Shown here: piece by piece, positions 1 through 9,572 of the stretch | How positions within the stretch are numbered: position 1 is the first letter of the stretch | Layout of the letters: each line of letters begins with the position of its first letter | Assembly: GCF_014644435.1 (NCBI RefSeq) | Contig: NZ_BMKR01000014.1 | Coordinates: 97,982-161,981, forward strand | DNA length: 64,000 nucleotides | Reading direction: 5' to 3' | Source: Paenibacillus albidus | GTDB lineage: Bacteria; Bacillota; Bacilli; Paenibacillales; Paenibacillaceae | Notes under the pieces: generated by a model | What the model saw: only the letters and a program-made list of their open reading frames with translations | Databases searched by the model: none | What the model was told of the DNA's origin: nothing | Made by a program: the position numbers and the translations under genes

Positions 1-3000
1 CAGGGCAATGCAGCGATTACCGCCAGCAGCTTCTCGCCGGCCAATGCTTCCCGGATAGAAGCAGGAGCATTATCACAGCTGAAATTCAGTTTGAACAAAA
101 AGCTAAACAAAGGCGGAGGCTCCATCAGACTGCTATCTTCCGCTGACAACTCCACCCTTCAGGTATTTAAAATACAAGACGGGGAAGCGGCCGTTGATGT
201 CCAAACTACGGACACTTCAACAACCGTATCACTGCGGCTGGATAAACCATTGGCTGCGGGCGGCAACTACTATGTACTGATTGACGCGTACGCATTCAGG
301 GATGATGATTTCACCACCTTCCCTGGCATATCCAGTGGAAATGTATGGAGCTTCTCAACATCAGGTGCAGCGGACATTCCTGTCACTGTAAATCCTGCCT
401 CGAATAGCGGGAATGTGGCGGCGACGGCAAATCTGCAGCTTACCTTTGACCGGCCTATGATGCCTGCCTCGGGCACCATAACTGTGTCTCCTGGTGTGAC
501 AACTGATGCACGTACAAAATGGCTTAACGTGAACTCCACCGCTGTTACAGGCGGAGGCAGCCGGACAATCACTTTACTTCCGGCCTCTGCGGAATCTCCA
601 TTGTTGAATGGCACACAATATACCGTGACTATACCCCAAGGGGCTTTTTACGATCAGGATGGACATGTCTTTCCTGCCTCCGGGCCGTATACCTGGACTT
701 TCACCACTGCTTCCGTTACAGGGATTGCTGTAGCTTCCTTGAATCCAACGGACCGCAGTGAATCGGTAGACGTCAACAAAGCAATAACCCTGACATTTAA
801 CCGGGATATGAAGTATAACAGTACTGTGGCGAACGGTGTGGTTCTTTTCAACAGCAGCGGTGTACAAGTGCCATCGACTGTGCATACCGGATCATCGGCG
901 AAGGAATTCGTGGTTAAACCCAATGCTGCGCTGGAGTCCAATACAACTTATTATATCGATATCGCCAAAGGGGCTTTTTCGGACGCCAGCGATCCGCTTG
1001 CGGTCTATGACGGATTAAGCGGCAAAACATCCTGGAGCTTCAAAACAGTCTCTCTGGATAAGACGGCACCGTCGCTTACCTCCACCTACCTGGAGAATAA
1101 CCGGACGATCCGTTTAAAATATGATGAAACCCTGAGTTCTTCAGTGGGTCTGCTGACATCCAGCTTTCAGGTAACGGTCAACGACGAAAATCGTGCCATA
1201 GACAGTACCTATATTATGGGAGACAGTGTGTATGTGGTGCTCGGTACAGGAGTAGCTGTAGGACAGGTTGTTAAAGTCACCTATACGGGCGGGCTGCGCA
1301 GTATTCAGGATGCCTCCGGAAATATCGCCAGCACTTTTTCGCTCAGATCCGTCTCGAATACGATAGAATCTGCTTTTCCTATGCCGAAAGATGGCAGAGT
1401 ATCGGGCAGGACCGTTACGCTGAATTTTAATGATTCGCTCAAAGGTATCTCTCCGTATGCTTACAGTCAATTTACAGTAGCGGCAGACGGATATTCGCTT
1501 GGAGTCAGCGAGATCAGATCCAGCGGATCAACAGTATATCTGACCCTGGACAGTGATGCTGCAAACGGGCAGGCGGTAAGAGTGTCCTACTTTGCCGGTT
1601 CCTATCCTTTGCAAAATACACTGGGGCAGAATATTTCTGACTTCACCGACTTCTATATCCGTAACAGCAATGACACCATTGCTCCGGTGTTTCAAAGCGC
1701 AACCGGCTCCGGCAATAAAATAGTCATTGCTTATAATGAAGGCTTGGCTACGACTGGCTTACCTTTAAACAGCCAATTCTCTGTTTTGGTAGGCGGAACA
1801 CCAAACTATGTGACCAATGTAGCCGTAAGCAACAGTTCGGTGACACTGACTTTGCAAACTGCGCTGGCGGTTACACAGAATGTAACACTCTCTTATGTAC
1901 CGGGTACAGCGGGGATCGCCGATCTGAACAATAACCGGGCGCCGTATATCAACCTGCAGCCGGTGACAGTATCTTCATCCACTTCTGTGTCTGAAATTAG
2001 CAGTGCAACAGTAAATGGAGATCAGCTTACAGTTACCTTCAGCAAAAATATGCAAACCTCCTCAGCCCTGCATGTGAACCAGTTTGGCGTGCGTGCGGAC
2101 GGAAGCAGCGTTGGAGTTCAAAGCTATTCCCAATCGGGAAACACATTAAATTTGATCCTCTCCAGTGTCGTAAAAAGCGGGCAGACGGTTGATTTATCCT
2201 ATATGACCGGTGCGGCACAAATCAAAGATCTGAACGGCAATGTGTTGTCCTCCTTTACATCGCTCGCTGTAAAGAACTTGACGGGAACCTCCGCGGGAAC
2301 GGGGAGCCGCCCGGCATATTTGGGAACCCTGGCTGCCAGTGAATTTGGAGAAGAATATCCGCTGCTGAAGAGTGACTCTTCAACGGCTGTGGATGACCGT
2401 TCCGTATATAATGAATCTGTCAAAAGATATGGTCTCGCAGCAGATCGTGTAGCGGCAAGTTATGAGTATTTGGCCAAGCTGGGTACGTCCACCCTGGCTT
2501 TTGAGGTTCCCTCCACGGAACGGGCCGCTTATGTGACAGTACCGCTCAAGCCGCTCCTGGATGCGGTCAACCGCAACAAAGCGGCTAAGCTGGTGATCCG
2601 CCATGGGGAGAGTATATTCACAGTGGCATTGGCAGACATTGATATGGTTGGACTCGCGACCAGCTTGATTGCGGACAGCAGCAACATTTCACTTATATTC
2701 CGTATGGAAAAGGTTCCGGTTGGAACGTTTGCTCCTTTTGAGAGCAAGCTGAAGACTCAGGGAATGCAAAGCGTGACCGATCTCATGGATTTCCGCCTGA
2801 CGGCTGTGGGCAGTGCAAACTTATCCAATGCTCAGGCCATCAATGTAAAAGGTGAATATGGGGTTCGGACTACAGCTACATTAAATGATGTTCAGACCTC
2901 TGCAGCAAGGTTGGATCTTACGTATTATGATGCAGCCTACCTGCCTACCAAAATCAGCAAGGCAGGAAGTTATACGATGATCCGTGCCCGTACTTCGGGG

Positions 3001-3597
3001 AATCTGGTAGTGGGGACATTCCTGTCCACCCGGTCATTTGCTGATATGGGCAGACATTGGAGTAATTCGATTGTTGCGGAGTTGGGTGCCAAGGGCATTA
3101 TCGACAGCAGCTACGGCACAACATTTATACCGGAACAAAAAATTACCCGGGCCGAGTTCGCTGTCATGATCAGCCGGGGACTCGGCTTGCAGGGAGACCG
3201 GGAGATGGCTCAGCGGTTCAGAGACGTACAGCCGTCTACGCAGGTCGGTGACTATATCGGGGCAGCAGCCAAAGCAGGCATTATCACCGGTAATACGGAT
3301 GCAACGTTCCGGCCCAATGACAATATTACTCGTGAGCAAATGGCGATTATGATTATCCGGGCGATGGAATATACCAATCATCCGATTACCTTAAGCGGCA
3401 CGCCGGCAACGGCATTGAATGCTTTTAAGGATAAAGCCAAAATCCAGAATCTAAGCGCCGAGTTTGTGGCCAAAGCTGTGCAAGCCGGGATCATCCTGGG
3501 GATGACGCCAACCGAATTCCAGCCGCAAGGCAATGCTACCCGTGCTCAAGGTGCGGTGATGCTGCAGCGGATGCTGAAGCAGGCTGATTACTTGTAA
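1..3597 (+). CDS. Large Ig-like repeat surface protein with C-terminal SLH domains (5' end outside window)
   Basis: The reading frame is open from base 1 with no stop, so the N-terminus and any signal peptide lie outside the window. A TTG at 91 has no ribosome site and is not the start. About 1198 residues are seen. The N-terminal half holds SbsA/Big_5-type Ig-like domains, recognisable by the recurring pattern of LTFDRPM or LTFNRDM followed by a YTVTIP or YYIDI strand and a W-F-T/K ending. Next come four or five repeats of about 100 residues resembling SwmB-type domains, each starting near TAP and ending with GGLRSIQDASGN or a similar stretch. Three SLH domains close the protein at roughly residues 1011-1060, 1072-1123 and 1140-1195, with motifs such as ITRAEFAVMISR and ITREQMAIMIIR. 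SLH domains bind pyruvylated secondary wall polymer, so this is probably a cell-wall-anchored surface or S-layer-associated protein. The ligand is unknown. Confidence 0.88.
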   Translation, partial: QGNAAITASSFSPANASRIEAGALSQLKFSLNKKLNKGGGSIRLLSSADNSTLQVFKIQDGEAAVDVQTTDTSTTVSLRLDKPLAAGGNYYVLIDAYAFRDDDFTTFPGISSGNVWSFSTSGAADIPVTVNPASNSGNVAATANLQLTFDRPMMPASGTITVSPGVTTDARTKWLNVNSTAVTGGGSRTITLLPASAESPLLNGTQYTVTIPQGAFYDQDGHVFPASGPYTWTFTTASVTGIAVASLNPTDRSESVDVNKAITLTFNRDMKYNSTVANGVVLFNSSGVQVPSTVHTGSSAKEFVVKPNAALESNTTYYIDIAKGAFSDASDPLAVYDGLSGKTSWSFKTVSLDKTAPSLTSTYLENNRTIRLKYDETLSSSVGLLTSSFQVTVNDENRAIDSTYIMGDSVYVVLGTGVAVGQVVKVTYTGGLRSIQDASGNIASTFSLRSVSNTIESAFPMPKDGRVSGRTVTLNFNDSLKGISPYAYSQFTVAADGYSLGVSEIRSSGSTVYLTLDSDAANGQAVRVSYFAGSYPLQNTLGQNISDFTDFYIRNSNDTIAPVFQSATGSGNKIVIAYNEGLATTGLPLNSQFSVLVGGTPNYVTNVAVSNSSVTLTLQTALAVTQNVTLSYVPGTAGIADLNNNRAPYINLQPVTVSSSTSVSEISSATVNGDQLTVTFSKNMQTSSALHVNQFGVRADGSSVGVQSYSQSGNTLNLILSSVVKSGQTVDLSYMTGAAQIKDLNGNVLSSFTSLAVKNLTGTSAGTGSRPAYLGTLAASEFGEEYPLLKSDSSTAVDDRSVYNESVKRYGLAADRVAASYEYLAKLGTSTLAFEVPSTERAAYVTVPLKPLLDAVNRNKAAKLVIRHGESIFTVALADIDMVGLATSLIADSSNISLIFRMEKVPVGTFAPFESKLKTQGMQSVTDLMDFRLTAVGSANLSNAQAINVKGEYGVRTTATLNDVQTSAARLDLTYYDAAYLPTKISKAGSYTMIRARTSGNLVVGTFLSTRSFADMGRHWSNSIVAELGAKGIIDSSYGTTFIPEQKITRAEFAVMISRGLGLQGDREMAQRFRDVQPSTQVGDYIGAAAKAGIITGNTDATFRPNDNITREQMAIMIIRAMEYTNHPITLSGTPATALNAFKDKAKIQNLSAEFVAKAVQAGIILGMTPTEFQPQGNATRAQGAVMLQRMLKQADYL

Positions 3598-3634
3598 GAG
3601 AGCGCAATTAGGAAGTGTAATAAAAGTATAACGG

Positions 3635-3685
3635 GGAGTGTCCCAGAAGCCATGAAATGGCTGTATGGGACACTCCTTTCGTTTG
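3635..3685 (+). terminator. Hairpin terminator after the SLH gene
   Basis: An 11-bp perfect stem, GGAGTGTCCCA (3635-3645) with TGGGACACTCC (3666-3676), is followed by a weak T-rich run (CTTTCGTTTG). It lies 38 bases after the stop. Confidence 0.65.
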
Positions 3686-4039
3686 TTCTGGAGCAGGATA
3701 CAGATGAACACTATGTGGACGCTTCGTGAACGGACCGTTGTTTGGGCTGCTGTTCTTTTGGTGAAGTGGAAATGCCACCTAACCCTGAACTGAAGGAGCG
3801 GTTTCTTTGTCCATTCAATAGATCACGGACCATAGTGAGAGACTTATATAGGAGCCCCCGGGCTTGAACCCCGACTTTTGCGAATTTTATCCTCTAAAGC
3901 TCGTAATCTCTTAGAAATCGCAACTTTTCCACCTGATTACAGTCTATTAAAGGTGTACCGGGAAATTAGATTTTTTGAGTTTCCAGACTTGGATAACGGA
4001 TATGGACTGTAAAAAAAGTGATGGGAGAGTTACGCTGAA
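3686..4039. other. Non-coding gap, no gene seen
   Basis: About 350 bases between the terminator and the next gene. I see no credible ORF, RNA gene or clear sigma-A promoter. A weak dyad (CACCT near 3931, AGGTG near 3951) is the only local structure. The last 20 bases carry the GGGAGAG ribosome site of the following gene. Confidence 0.5.
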
Positions 4040-6766
4040 ATGAATGAAGTTGTCATGAATAAGAGAAACAAGGAAGCTGTGCGGGGAATAAAGATGTCGT
4101 CTGCAAAAAAATGGGTGGCCGCCTCCTTGGCCGGTGTCCTGTGGATCATGCCAGTTATCGGCAGTGAAGGAATGCCGCAGTTTGGACAAGCAGCACCAGC
4201 AGCTTCTGCTGCCTCTGCTGTTACTGTGAATAAGCTGGGAGAAGAAGTCATTACTTCAGGCGCGATTATGATGAAGTACAAATATACTACGACACGTTCC
4301 GGGAAACGTGCGACGGGCCTCGCGGATGTCATTCGCGTAGACCTGAACAATCCCTATGTATCTGTTGATGTCATGACCGGCAAAGGCGGCAACCTGACTA
4401 CCCGCCAAAGCACCGGCGGCATGGCCAAAGAAACAGGCGCAGTGGCTGCCGTAAACGGCGATTATTTTAATACAGGCGGTGAAGGATCCCCGATTGGCGG
4501 GCAGGTTACAGCGGGAGAATTGCTCTCAACACCGTCCCAGCTTAACGGAATGTATGCTTTTGCAGTTACCAAAGACCGGAAGCCCCTGATAGACGAGTTC
4601 ACATTTGAGGGGAAAATAACGGCGGAAGATGGTGCGCAGTTCCCGCTCTCCGGCATCAATAAGGGAGCCTATAACCCTGAGGGTGGCAGTTCTACATACA
4701 GTCATGCCCACGCTATGTATATTTATACGGATGCCTGGACGGCCCTGGAGCGGCCGAAGAACAGCTCTACCACACCGACGGAAGTTTTGGTAGAGAACGG
4801 AGTCATCACGCAAATTTCAGAGAATGCCGCACTGCCTATGGCTGTTCCCAAGGGAGCTTATATTTTGCGGACCCATGGACTGGCTGCACAATATGTCACC
4901 GCTCATCTGACAGTAGGGCAAAAGCTGACCAGCACCTATGCACTGATATCCAAAACGACGCAGCAGCCACTGGACCCGGCAACTCTGCAGACCATGATTG
5001 GTGGACATACCATTCTAGTGAACAACGGGAAAGCGGCTACGTTCTCCAGATCCACTAGCAGCATAGGGGGCGTCCGGGCGCGTACCGCACTCGGATATTC
5101 ACAGGACGGCCGTTATGTATATGTAATAGCCGTGGAGAAAAACAATAACAGTTCAGGCATGTCCCTGACCGAGCTTCAATCTTTTATGACAGGCATCGGG
5201 GTCTGGAAAGGCCTTAATCTGGATGGAGGCGGCTCTACAACCATGGTAGACCGTCCGCTGGCGGAGACAACAGCTACGCTCACCTTTGATACTGAGTACG
5301 GCACAGAGCAGCGCAGCATTGTTAATGGACTGGGGGTATATACCTCGGCTCCAAAGGGTGAAGTCAAAGGCATTAAGATCAGCGGAGACTCCGTGCTGCT
5401 CATTGGTCAGAAAGCAAGCTATTCTTTAAAAGGTTATGATACCTACTATAATCCTATCGATGTAGCTGCCGGTAATCCGGCCTGGAAATCAAGCGGCGGC
5501 AGCGCTACGGTCAGCGCCGGGGAAGTAACGGCAGTGAAGCCGGGAACCGTCACGCTTACGGCTACGAGCGGCACGGCAAATGCGTCTACGGAGGTTACTG
5601 TTCTTGGCGGTGAAGATCTGACCAGCCTGACAGTGGGCACGCCTACGGCCCCTTTGAAGGCGGGAGCTTCGGTCTCAGTGCCTGTAACTGCAGCAACAAA
5701 GAGCAATGGGAAGGTTACAGTACCGAATTCGGCGCTGAAGTGGGAATATGTCGGCTTTGAGGGCAGTGTTCAGGACGGCAAGCTCACTGTGAATTCCGTG
5801 AAGGAAGGGGTCTCTACCGGCTATGCGATCGCCCGCTACGACGGTTTTAGCACAGCTGTTGTACTCTCGACCGCAGCGGCCACTTCCTGGGAGGATTTTG
5901 AGAATGTGACGTATCCGCTCGCATTCACGACCAATGTTCCGGCTGTAAAGGGAACGGCAGCTGTAGTTGCCGGAAACGGGGAACGGGCCGGCTCCAAAGT
6001 GCTGTCCCTGGGCTATGATATGACTGCCGGCAGCGGCAAGATGTACGCCTATGCCCAGTGGAACGGCACAACAGGCAAAGAGGTTCCGGCTGCGGCGACT
6101 GCGATGTCGCTGGATGTGATGGGAGATATGAGTCTGAACTGGCTGCGGGCTGAATTTGTCGACAACGGCGGTGCTACAGTATATGTGGACCTGGCCAAGA
6201 TCATCGATTGGAACGGCTGGAAGAACCTCAATATTGATTTGTCGGGTTCCGGAATGAAATTCCCGGCTTCCTTGAAGAGATTGTATGTTGTGAATGTGGA
6301 AGAGGGCCAGGATGAGCGGGCCAAGACAGGTACGGTTGCTTTTGACAACATCAAATTCACCATGCCTTCACTGTCCAGTGAAGCGGGGCTGCCTAAAGGT
6401 TCTGCAATGATGAGTATAGGTTCCAAGGCCATTACCGTGAATGGTGCTAAAAAAGCAATAGATGTAGCGCCTATTATGAAGGACGGCAGTACGTATGTGC
6501 CGATTCGGTATGTGCTGGATGCGTTTGGCGGAAGTGCGGCCTGGGATCCGGCTACGAAAAAGATAATGGTGCTGCGCGGTTCAAAGGCACTGGATCTAAC
6601 CCTGAACAAAAAGGAATTCATTCTGAACGGAAAACGCCAAAGTGCCGAAGTAGCGCCTCTACTCCTGCAAGGGAGGACTTTAGTACCACTGAGATTGGTT
6701 TCCGAGCAATTAGGTTTGACTGTAAAATGGGAACAAAAAACGAAGACCGTAACTATTGAATCATGA
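4040..6766 (+). CDS. Secreted phosphodiester glycosidase (NAGPA-type) protein with Big_2 and copper-amine-oxidase-N-like domains
   Basis: An exported 908-residue protein. A basic N-terminus and hydrophobic stretch (WVAASLAGVLWIMPVIG, about residues 25-41) look like a signal sequence, followed by an Ala-rich region. Residues about 75-435 match the NAGPA/phosphodiester glycosidase family, with AAVNGDYFN, GGHTILV and LNLDGGGSTTMV near residue 393. A Big_2-like Ig domain follows at about 439-523, then a galactose-binding-like beta domain at about 616-775 (starting SWEDFE). The C-terminal 110 residues are a copper-amine-oxidase N-terminal-like wall domain (YVPIRYVLDAFGG, RTLVPLRLVSEQLG). The family hydrolyses sugar phosphodiesters, so a wall polymer or teichoic-acid-like substrate is plausible but not shown. 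The start at 4040 follows GGGAGAG with a spacer of about 11; an ATG at 4055 is an alternative. Confidence 0.85.
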   Translation: MNEVVMNKRNKEAVRGIKMSSAKKWVAASLAGVLWIMPVIGSEGMPQFGQAAPAASAASAVTVNKLGEEVITSGAIMMKYKYTTTRSGKRATGLADVIRVDLNNPYVSVDVMTGKGGNLTTRQSTGGMAKETGAVAAVNGDYFNTGGEGSPIGGQVTAGELLSTPSQLNGMYAFAVTKDRKPLIDEFTFEGKITAEDGAQFPLSGINKGAYNPEGGSSTYSHAHAMYIYTDAWTALERPKNSSTTPTEVLVENGVITQISENAALPMAVPKGAYILRTHGLAAQYVTAHLTVGQKLTSTYALISKTTQQPLDPATLQTMIGGHTILVNNGKAATFSRSTSSIGGVRARTALGYSQDGRYVYVIAVEKNNNSSGMSLTELQSFMTGIGVWKGLNLDGGGSTTMVDRPLAETTATLTFDTEYGTEQRSIVNGLGVYTSAPKGEVKGIKISGDSVLLIGQKASYSLKGYDTYYNPIDVAAGNPAWKSSGGSATVSAGEVTAVKPGTVTLTATSGTANASTEVTVLGGEDLTSLTVGTPTAPLKAGASVSVPVTAATKSNGKVTVPNSALKWEYVGFEGSVQDGKLTVNSVKEGVSTGYAIARYDGFSTAVVLSTAAATSWEDFENVTYPLAFTTNVPAVKGTAAVVAGNGERAGSKVLSLGYDMTAGSGKMYAYAQWNGTTGKEVPAAATAMSLDVMGDMSLNWLRAEFVDNGGATVYVDLAKIIDWNGWKNLNIDLSGSGMKFPASLKRLYVVNVEEGQDERAKTGTVAFDNIKFTMPSLSSEAGLPKGSAMMSIGSKAITVNGAKKAIDVAPIMKDGSTYVPIRYVLDAFGGSAAWDPATKKIMVLRGSKALDLTLNKKEFILNGKRQSAEVAPLLLQGRTLVPLRLVSEQLGLTVKWEQKTKTVTIES

Positions 6767-6808
6767 TATGTTAATATAAAGGTAAGCCTTTAATATGATC
6801 CGATAGAA

Positions 6809-7984
6809 ATGGGGCAAGCATCCGTGGAATTTCAAGCCGATGCGATTGATCGCGTGATAAAGAACACCATCGACGTGATGGAGAGCAGCAAGTATCAGAT
6901 TTTTGAAATATTGCAGGTTGCACGGGATGAGCTTGTTGCACTCACCAAAGAACTGCAGCGGGTAATGGAAGAAACGGATGAAACCTTGTTAAAAGTAGAC
7001 AAACTGGAGATTCAGTATCATCGTTCACGGATCCGGTTGACGGAAGTCAGCCGGGATTTTGTCCGCTATACGGAAAAGGACATTCGGATTGCTTATGAGA
7101 AGGCAACGGAGCTTCAACTGGAGCTCATGATGACCAGAGAGCGGGAAGTCTATCTGCGGAGCAGACGCGACGAGCTGCAGATGCGGGTCCGCAGTGTGGA
7201 GAATTCTGTGGAGCGCGCTGAATCGATTGGTTCGCAAATGAGTGTGGTCACGGAATATTTGTCGGGAGAATTGGGACAGGTGACGAGAATTGTCGAATCC
7301 GCCAAGAATCGACAAATGATTGGTCTCAAAATAATCCTGGCTCAGGAAGAGGAACGTAAAAGAATTGCCCGGGAAATTCATGATGGTCCCGCACAAATGC
7401 TCGCAAATCTAGTCCTTAGGACGGAAATTGTAGAAAGAATGCTGGTAAAGCAGGAATTCAAGCTGGTGCAGGACGAAATAGTAGACTTGAAAGGGCAGGT
7501 TCGATATAGCCTGGAAGAAATGCGCAAGGTTATTTTTAATTTACGTCCCATGGCGCTCGACGATTTAGGACTGATTCCGACACTGAGGAAATATGTGCAT
7601 GACTATGAGGAGAAAACGAAGATCCGAACCACTTTTGAAACAAGGGGCAAGGAGCACCGGTTAACCTCGGCGATGGAAGCGGCAGTCTACCGCCTCGTTC
7701 AGGAAGCACTTTCCAATGCTGCGAAACATGCCTATCCGAGCTACGTGCTGGTGGAAATTACATACCAAGCGCAGTTGATCAAGATTGTCGTCAAGGATAA
7801 TGGGCTAGGCTTTAATGTGCAAAAAATCAAGAGTGAGCAGGGCAACCGTGAGAGCTTTGGCCTTGTAGGCATGCGGGAACGCGTGGAACTGCTTGAGGGA
7901 AGAATGGAAATTGAATCAGCCGAGAATCAGGGAACAACAATCGTAATCCATATTCCGACGAATGTGGAAAAGGGAAAGGAGTAA
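6809..7984 (+). CDS. degS: Sensor histidine kinase DegS
   Basis: Cytoplasmic two-component kinase that phosphorylates DegU and so influences exoenzymes, competence and motility in Bacillus. It has 391 residues, close to the usual length of about 385. An N-terminal coiled-coil-rich DegS sensor domain (about 1-180) has no membrane segment. The HisKA_3 box RIAREIHDGPAQ carries phospho-acceptor His191. The HATPase domain shows LVQEALSNAAKHAY, the DNGLGF box and GLVGMRERVELLEG. The ATG at 6809 has only a weak GATAGAA ribosome site. degU follows after four bases and its ribosome site lies inside the end of degS, so the pair is co-translated. Synteny with Bacillus degSU-comF supports the name. Confidence 0.95.
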   Translation: MGQASVEFQADAIDRVIKNTIDVMESSKYQIFEILQVARDELVALTKELQRVMEETDETLLKVDKLEIQYHRSRIRLTEVSRDFVRYTEKDIRIAYEKATELQLELMMTREREVYLRSRRDELQMRVRSVENSVERAESIGSQMSVVTEYLSGELGQVTRIVESAKNRQMIGLKIILAQEEERKRIAREIHDGPAQMLANLVLRTEIVERMLVKQEFKLVQDEIVDLKGQVRYSLEEMRKVIFNLRPMALDDLGLIPTLRKYVHDYEEKTKIRTTFETRGKEHRLTSAMEAAVYRLVQEALSNAAKHAYPSYVLVEITYQAQLIKIVVKDNGLGFNVQKIKSEQGNRESFGLVGMRERVELLEGRMEIESAENQGTTIVIHIPTNVEKGKE

Positions 7985-7988
7985 TGTG

Positions 7989-8711
7989 ATGGAGAACCAG
8001 AGCTCTGGCAAAACGCCCATTAAAGTTCTTTTGGCGGATGATCACCAGCTGTTTCGTGAAGGACTTAAGCGCATTTTGAACATGGAGGAGGATATTGAGG
8101 TCATCGGCGAGTGCGGTGACGGTATTCAGGTCCTGGAATTCTGCAATATTACTAAACCGGATATTGTTCTGATGGACATCAATATGCCGATTGAGAACGG
8201 CGTGGAAGCCACGCAAAAGCTGCGGGAAATGTTCCCGGAAGTTAAGGTCATTATTTTGTCCATTCATGATGATGAGAGTTATGTGTTCGAAACCCTGCGT
8301 AAGGGTGCGAACGGATATTTGCTGAAGGATATGGAGGCAGAGTCTCTGATTAATGCCATTCGTTCGGTTTGTGAAGGACATGCCTTTATTCATCCCAAGG
8401 TTACCGGCAAGTTGATTAATCAGCTGCGCCGTATGACGTATTTGAATGAGACGGGTGCAATGACGGAAACGGCCGTAAAAGAAGCCGGTGTTAAATTCGT
8501 GGCCGGTGACAACAATCCGTTAACCCGCCGCGAAGCGGAAGTTCTACGGCTGATGGCCGAGGGCAAAAGCAACAAGATGATCGGGGAATATTTGTTCATT
8601 AGTGAAAAAACCGTTAAAAACCATGTCAGCAGCATTCTACAGAAGATGGAAGTAGACGATCGTACACAAGCTGTAATTAATTCGATCAAATACGGCTGGG
8701 TCACCCTGTAG
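7989..8711 (+). CDS. degU: Response regulator DegU (NarL/LuxR family)
   Basis: DNA-binding response regulator partnered with DegS. The receiver domain has the acidic pair D17-D18 in LLADDHQLF and the phospho-acceptor D63 in IVLMDINMP. The C-terminus is a LuxR-type helix-turn-helix (NPLTRREAEVLRLMAEG, KTVKNHVSSILQKM). I chose the ATG at 7989, which has AAAGGAG (7975-7981) seven bases upstream; the longer frame from 7962 would bury that site inside the coding sequence. The 240-residue product is slightly longer than the 229 of B. subtilis DegU because of the linker around residues 140-165. DegU controls flagellar genes in Bacillus, and those genes lie about 7 kb downstream here. Confidence 0.95.
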   Translation: MENQSSGKTPIKVLLADDHQLFREGLKRILNMEEDIEVIGECGDGIQVLEFCNITKPDIVLMDINMPIENGVEATQKLREMFPEVKVIILSIHDDESYVFETLRKGANGYLLKDMEAESLINAIRSVCEGHAFIHPKVTGKLINQLRRMTYLNETGAMTETAVKEAGVKFVAGDNNPLTRREAEVLRLMAEGKSNKMIGEYLFISEKTVKNHVSSILQKMEVDDRTQAVINSIKYGWVTL

Positions 8712-8991
8712 CAAGAGCATAACGTTTAACTGAGCGTTTTGGAGAATCCTAATATTCTAGAAAATCGTTACATATATTAATCTCTGCCTGCAGCAGCGAT
8801 TTGGTATTGTTTCTATCTGCCGCCATATTCGAATTTTGCAAAATGCTGATTTAAATAGGTACCTGGCAGTAAAGCAGAATATGATTACTATAATGGGGGG
8901 CAGGGCCTGTTCCCCTCTTCGGGACATTGGGCAGTCACCGACCTTTTGCAGCCGGCATATATTGTCGGTATACAAGAGGAGGTGCATCTCC

Positions 8992-9432
8992 ATGGTAGCC
9001 CAGTTAATATGGATAGCGGCCGTCTATGCATCCGCAGTAGCCAGTATTCATTTCCTGCATCACCGGGAGCAGACGCGGAAGATGTTTGCCGGGAAGTGGC
9101 TTCATTATATTTTTATTACCCGCAATCATGAATCGGTGGTGGAAGGATACATCCGGGCACTGGCTGTTCATTCTTTTTTGACAGGCAGGCGATTACGTGT
9201 GACCTTTATGGATGAGGGGTCGGACGATGCAACAGCAGGGATTCTTTCCAGGCTGGCCCATAACGGGTGCTCTGTGGAACTGCAGGCATGCAGGCTGGCT
9301 GTTCATACCGGGGAAGAACTGAAGCAGCAAGGTTATGTGGTTGACTTACGGATGTCCGGTGAATATGGGCAGCTGCCCTTTCTGCGGACGGCAGGAAGCA
9401 GGGGATACGGATCGAAGCGTGGCGGATTGTAA
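8992..9432 (+). CDS. Small membrane-anchored protein of unknown function, glycosyltransferase-A-like motif
   Basis: A 146-residue protein between degU and comFA that I do not recognise by name. The ATG at 8992 is preceded by a strong AGGAGG (8977-8982); the longer in-frame start at 8836 has no ribosome site. Residues 2-22 form one hydrophobic segment (LIWIAAVYASAVASIHFL). The stretch IFITRNHESVVEGYIRA followed by VTFMDEGSDDATAGILSRLA resembles the nucleotide-sugar-binding start of GT-A (GT2) glycosyltransferases, including an E-G-S-x-D-x-T pattern, but the protein is far too short for a full enzyme. It ends in a basic, Gly-rich tail. It could be a GT-fold remnant reused as a regulator or a divergent small protein. 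A terminator follows at once, so it is probably monocistronic. Confidence 0.7.
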   Translation: MVAQLIWIAAVYASAVASIHFLHHREQTRKMFAGKWLHYIFITRNHESVVEGYIRALAVHSFLTGRRLRVTFMDEGSDDATAGILSRLAHNGCSVELQACRLAVHTGEELKQQGYVVDLRMSGEYGQLPFLRTAGSRGYGSKRGGL

Positions 9433-9456
9433 GTAAATATGTGAGCAACGGGTGAA

Positions 9457-9492
9457 GCACACTCTCCAATGGATGGGGGAGTGTGCTTTTTT
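9457..9492 (+). terminator. Rho-independent terminator
   Basis: The stem GCACACTC (9457-9464) pairs with GAGTGTGC (9479-9486), with an inner CC/GG extension, followed by TTTTTTG. It separates the small unknown gene from comFA. Confidence 0.85.
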
Positions 9493-9572
9493 GTGTTTGC
9501 CGGAAGAGAACAAGAGGATGCCAAGGAAAAGGAACGGAAGATTAAAAATGTGCTTAGGGAGGTTCGTTGTTT

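Noticed and set aside
3845..3885. Stretch resembling a tRNA T-arm on the minus strand (GGGGTTCAAGCCC)
   Set aside because: The T-stem does not pair at two positions and no D-arm, anticodon arm or acceptor partner is nearby.
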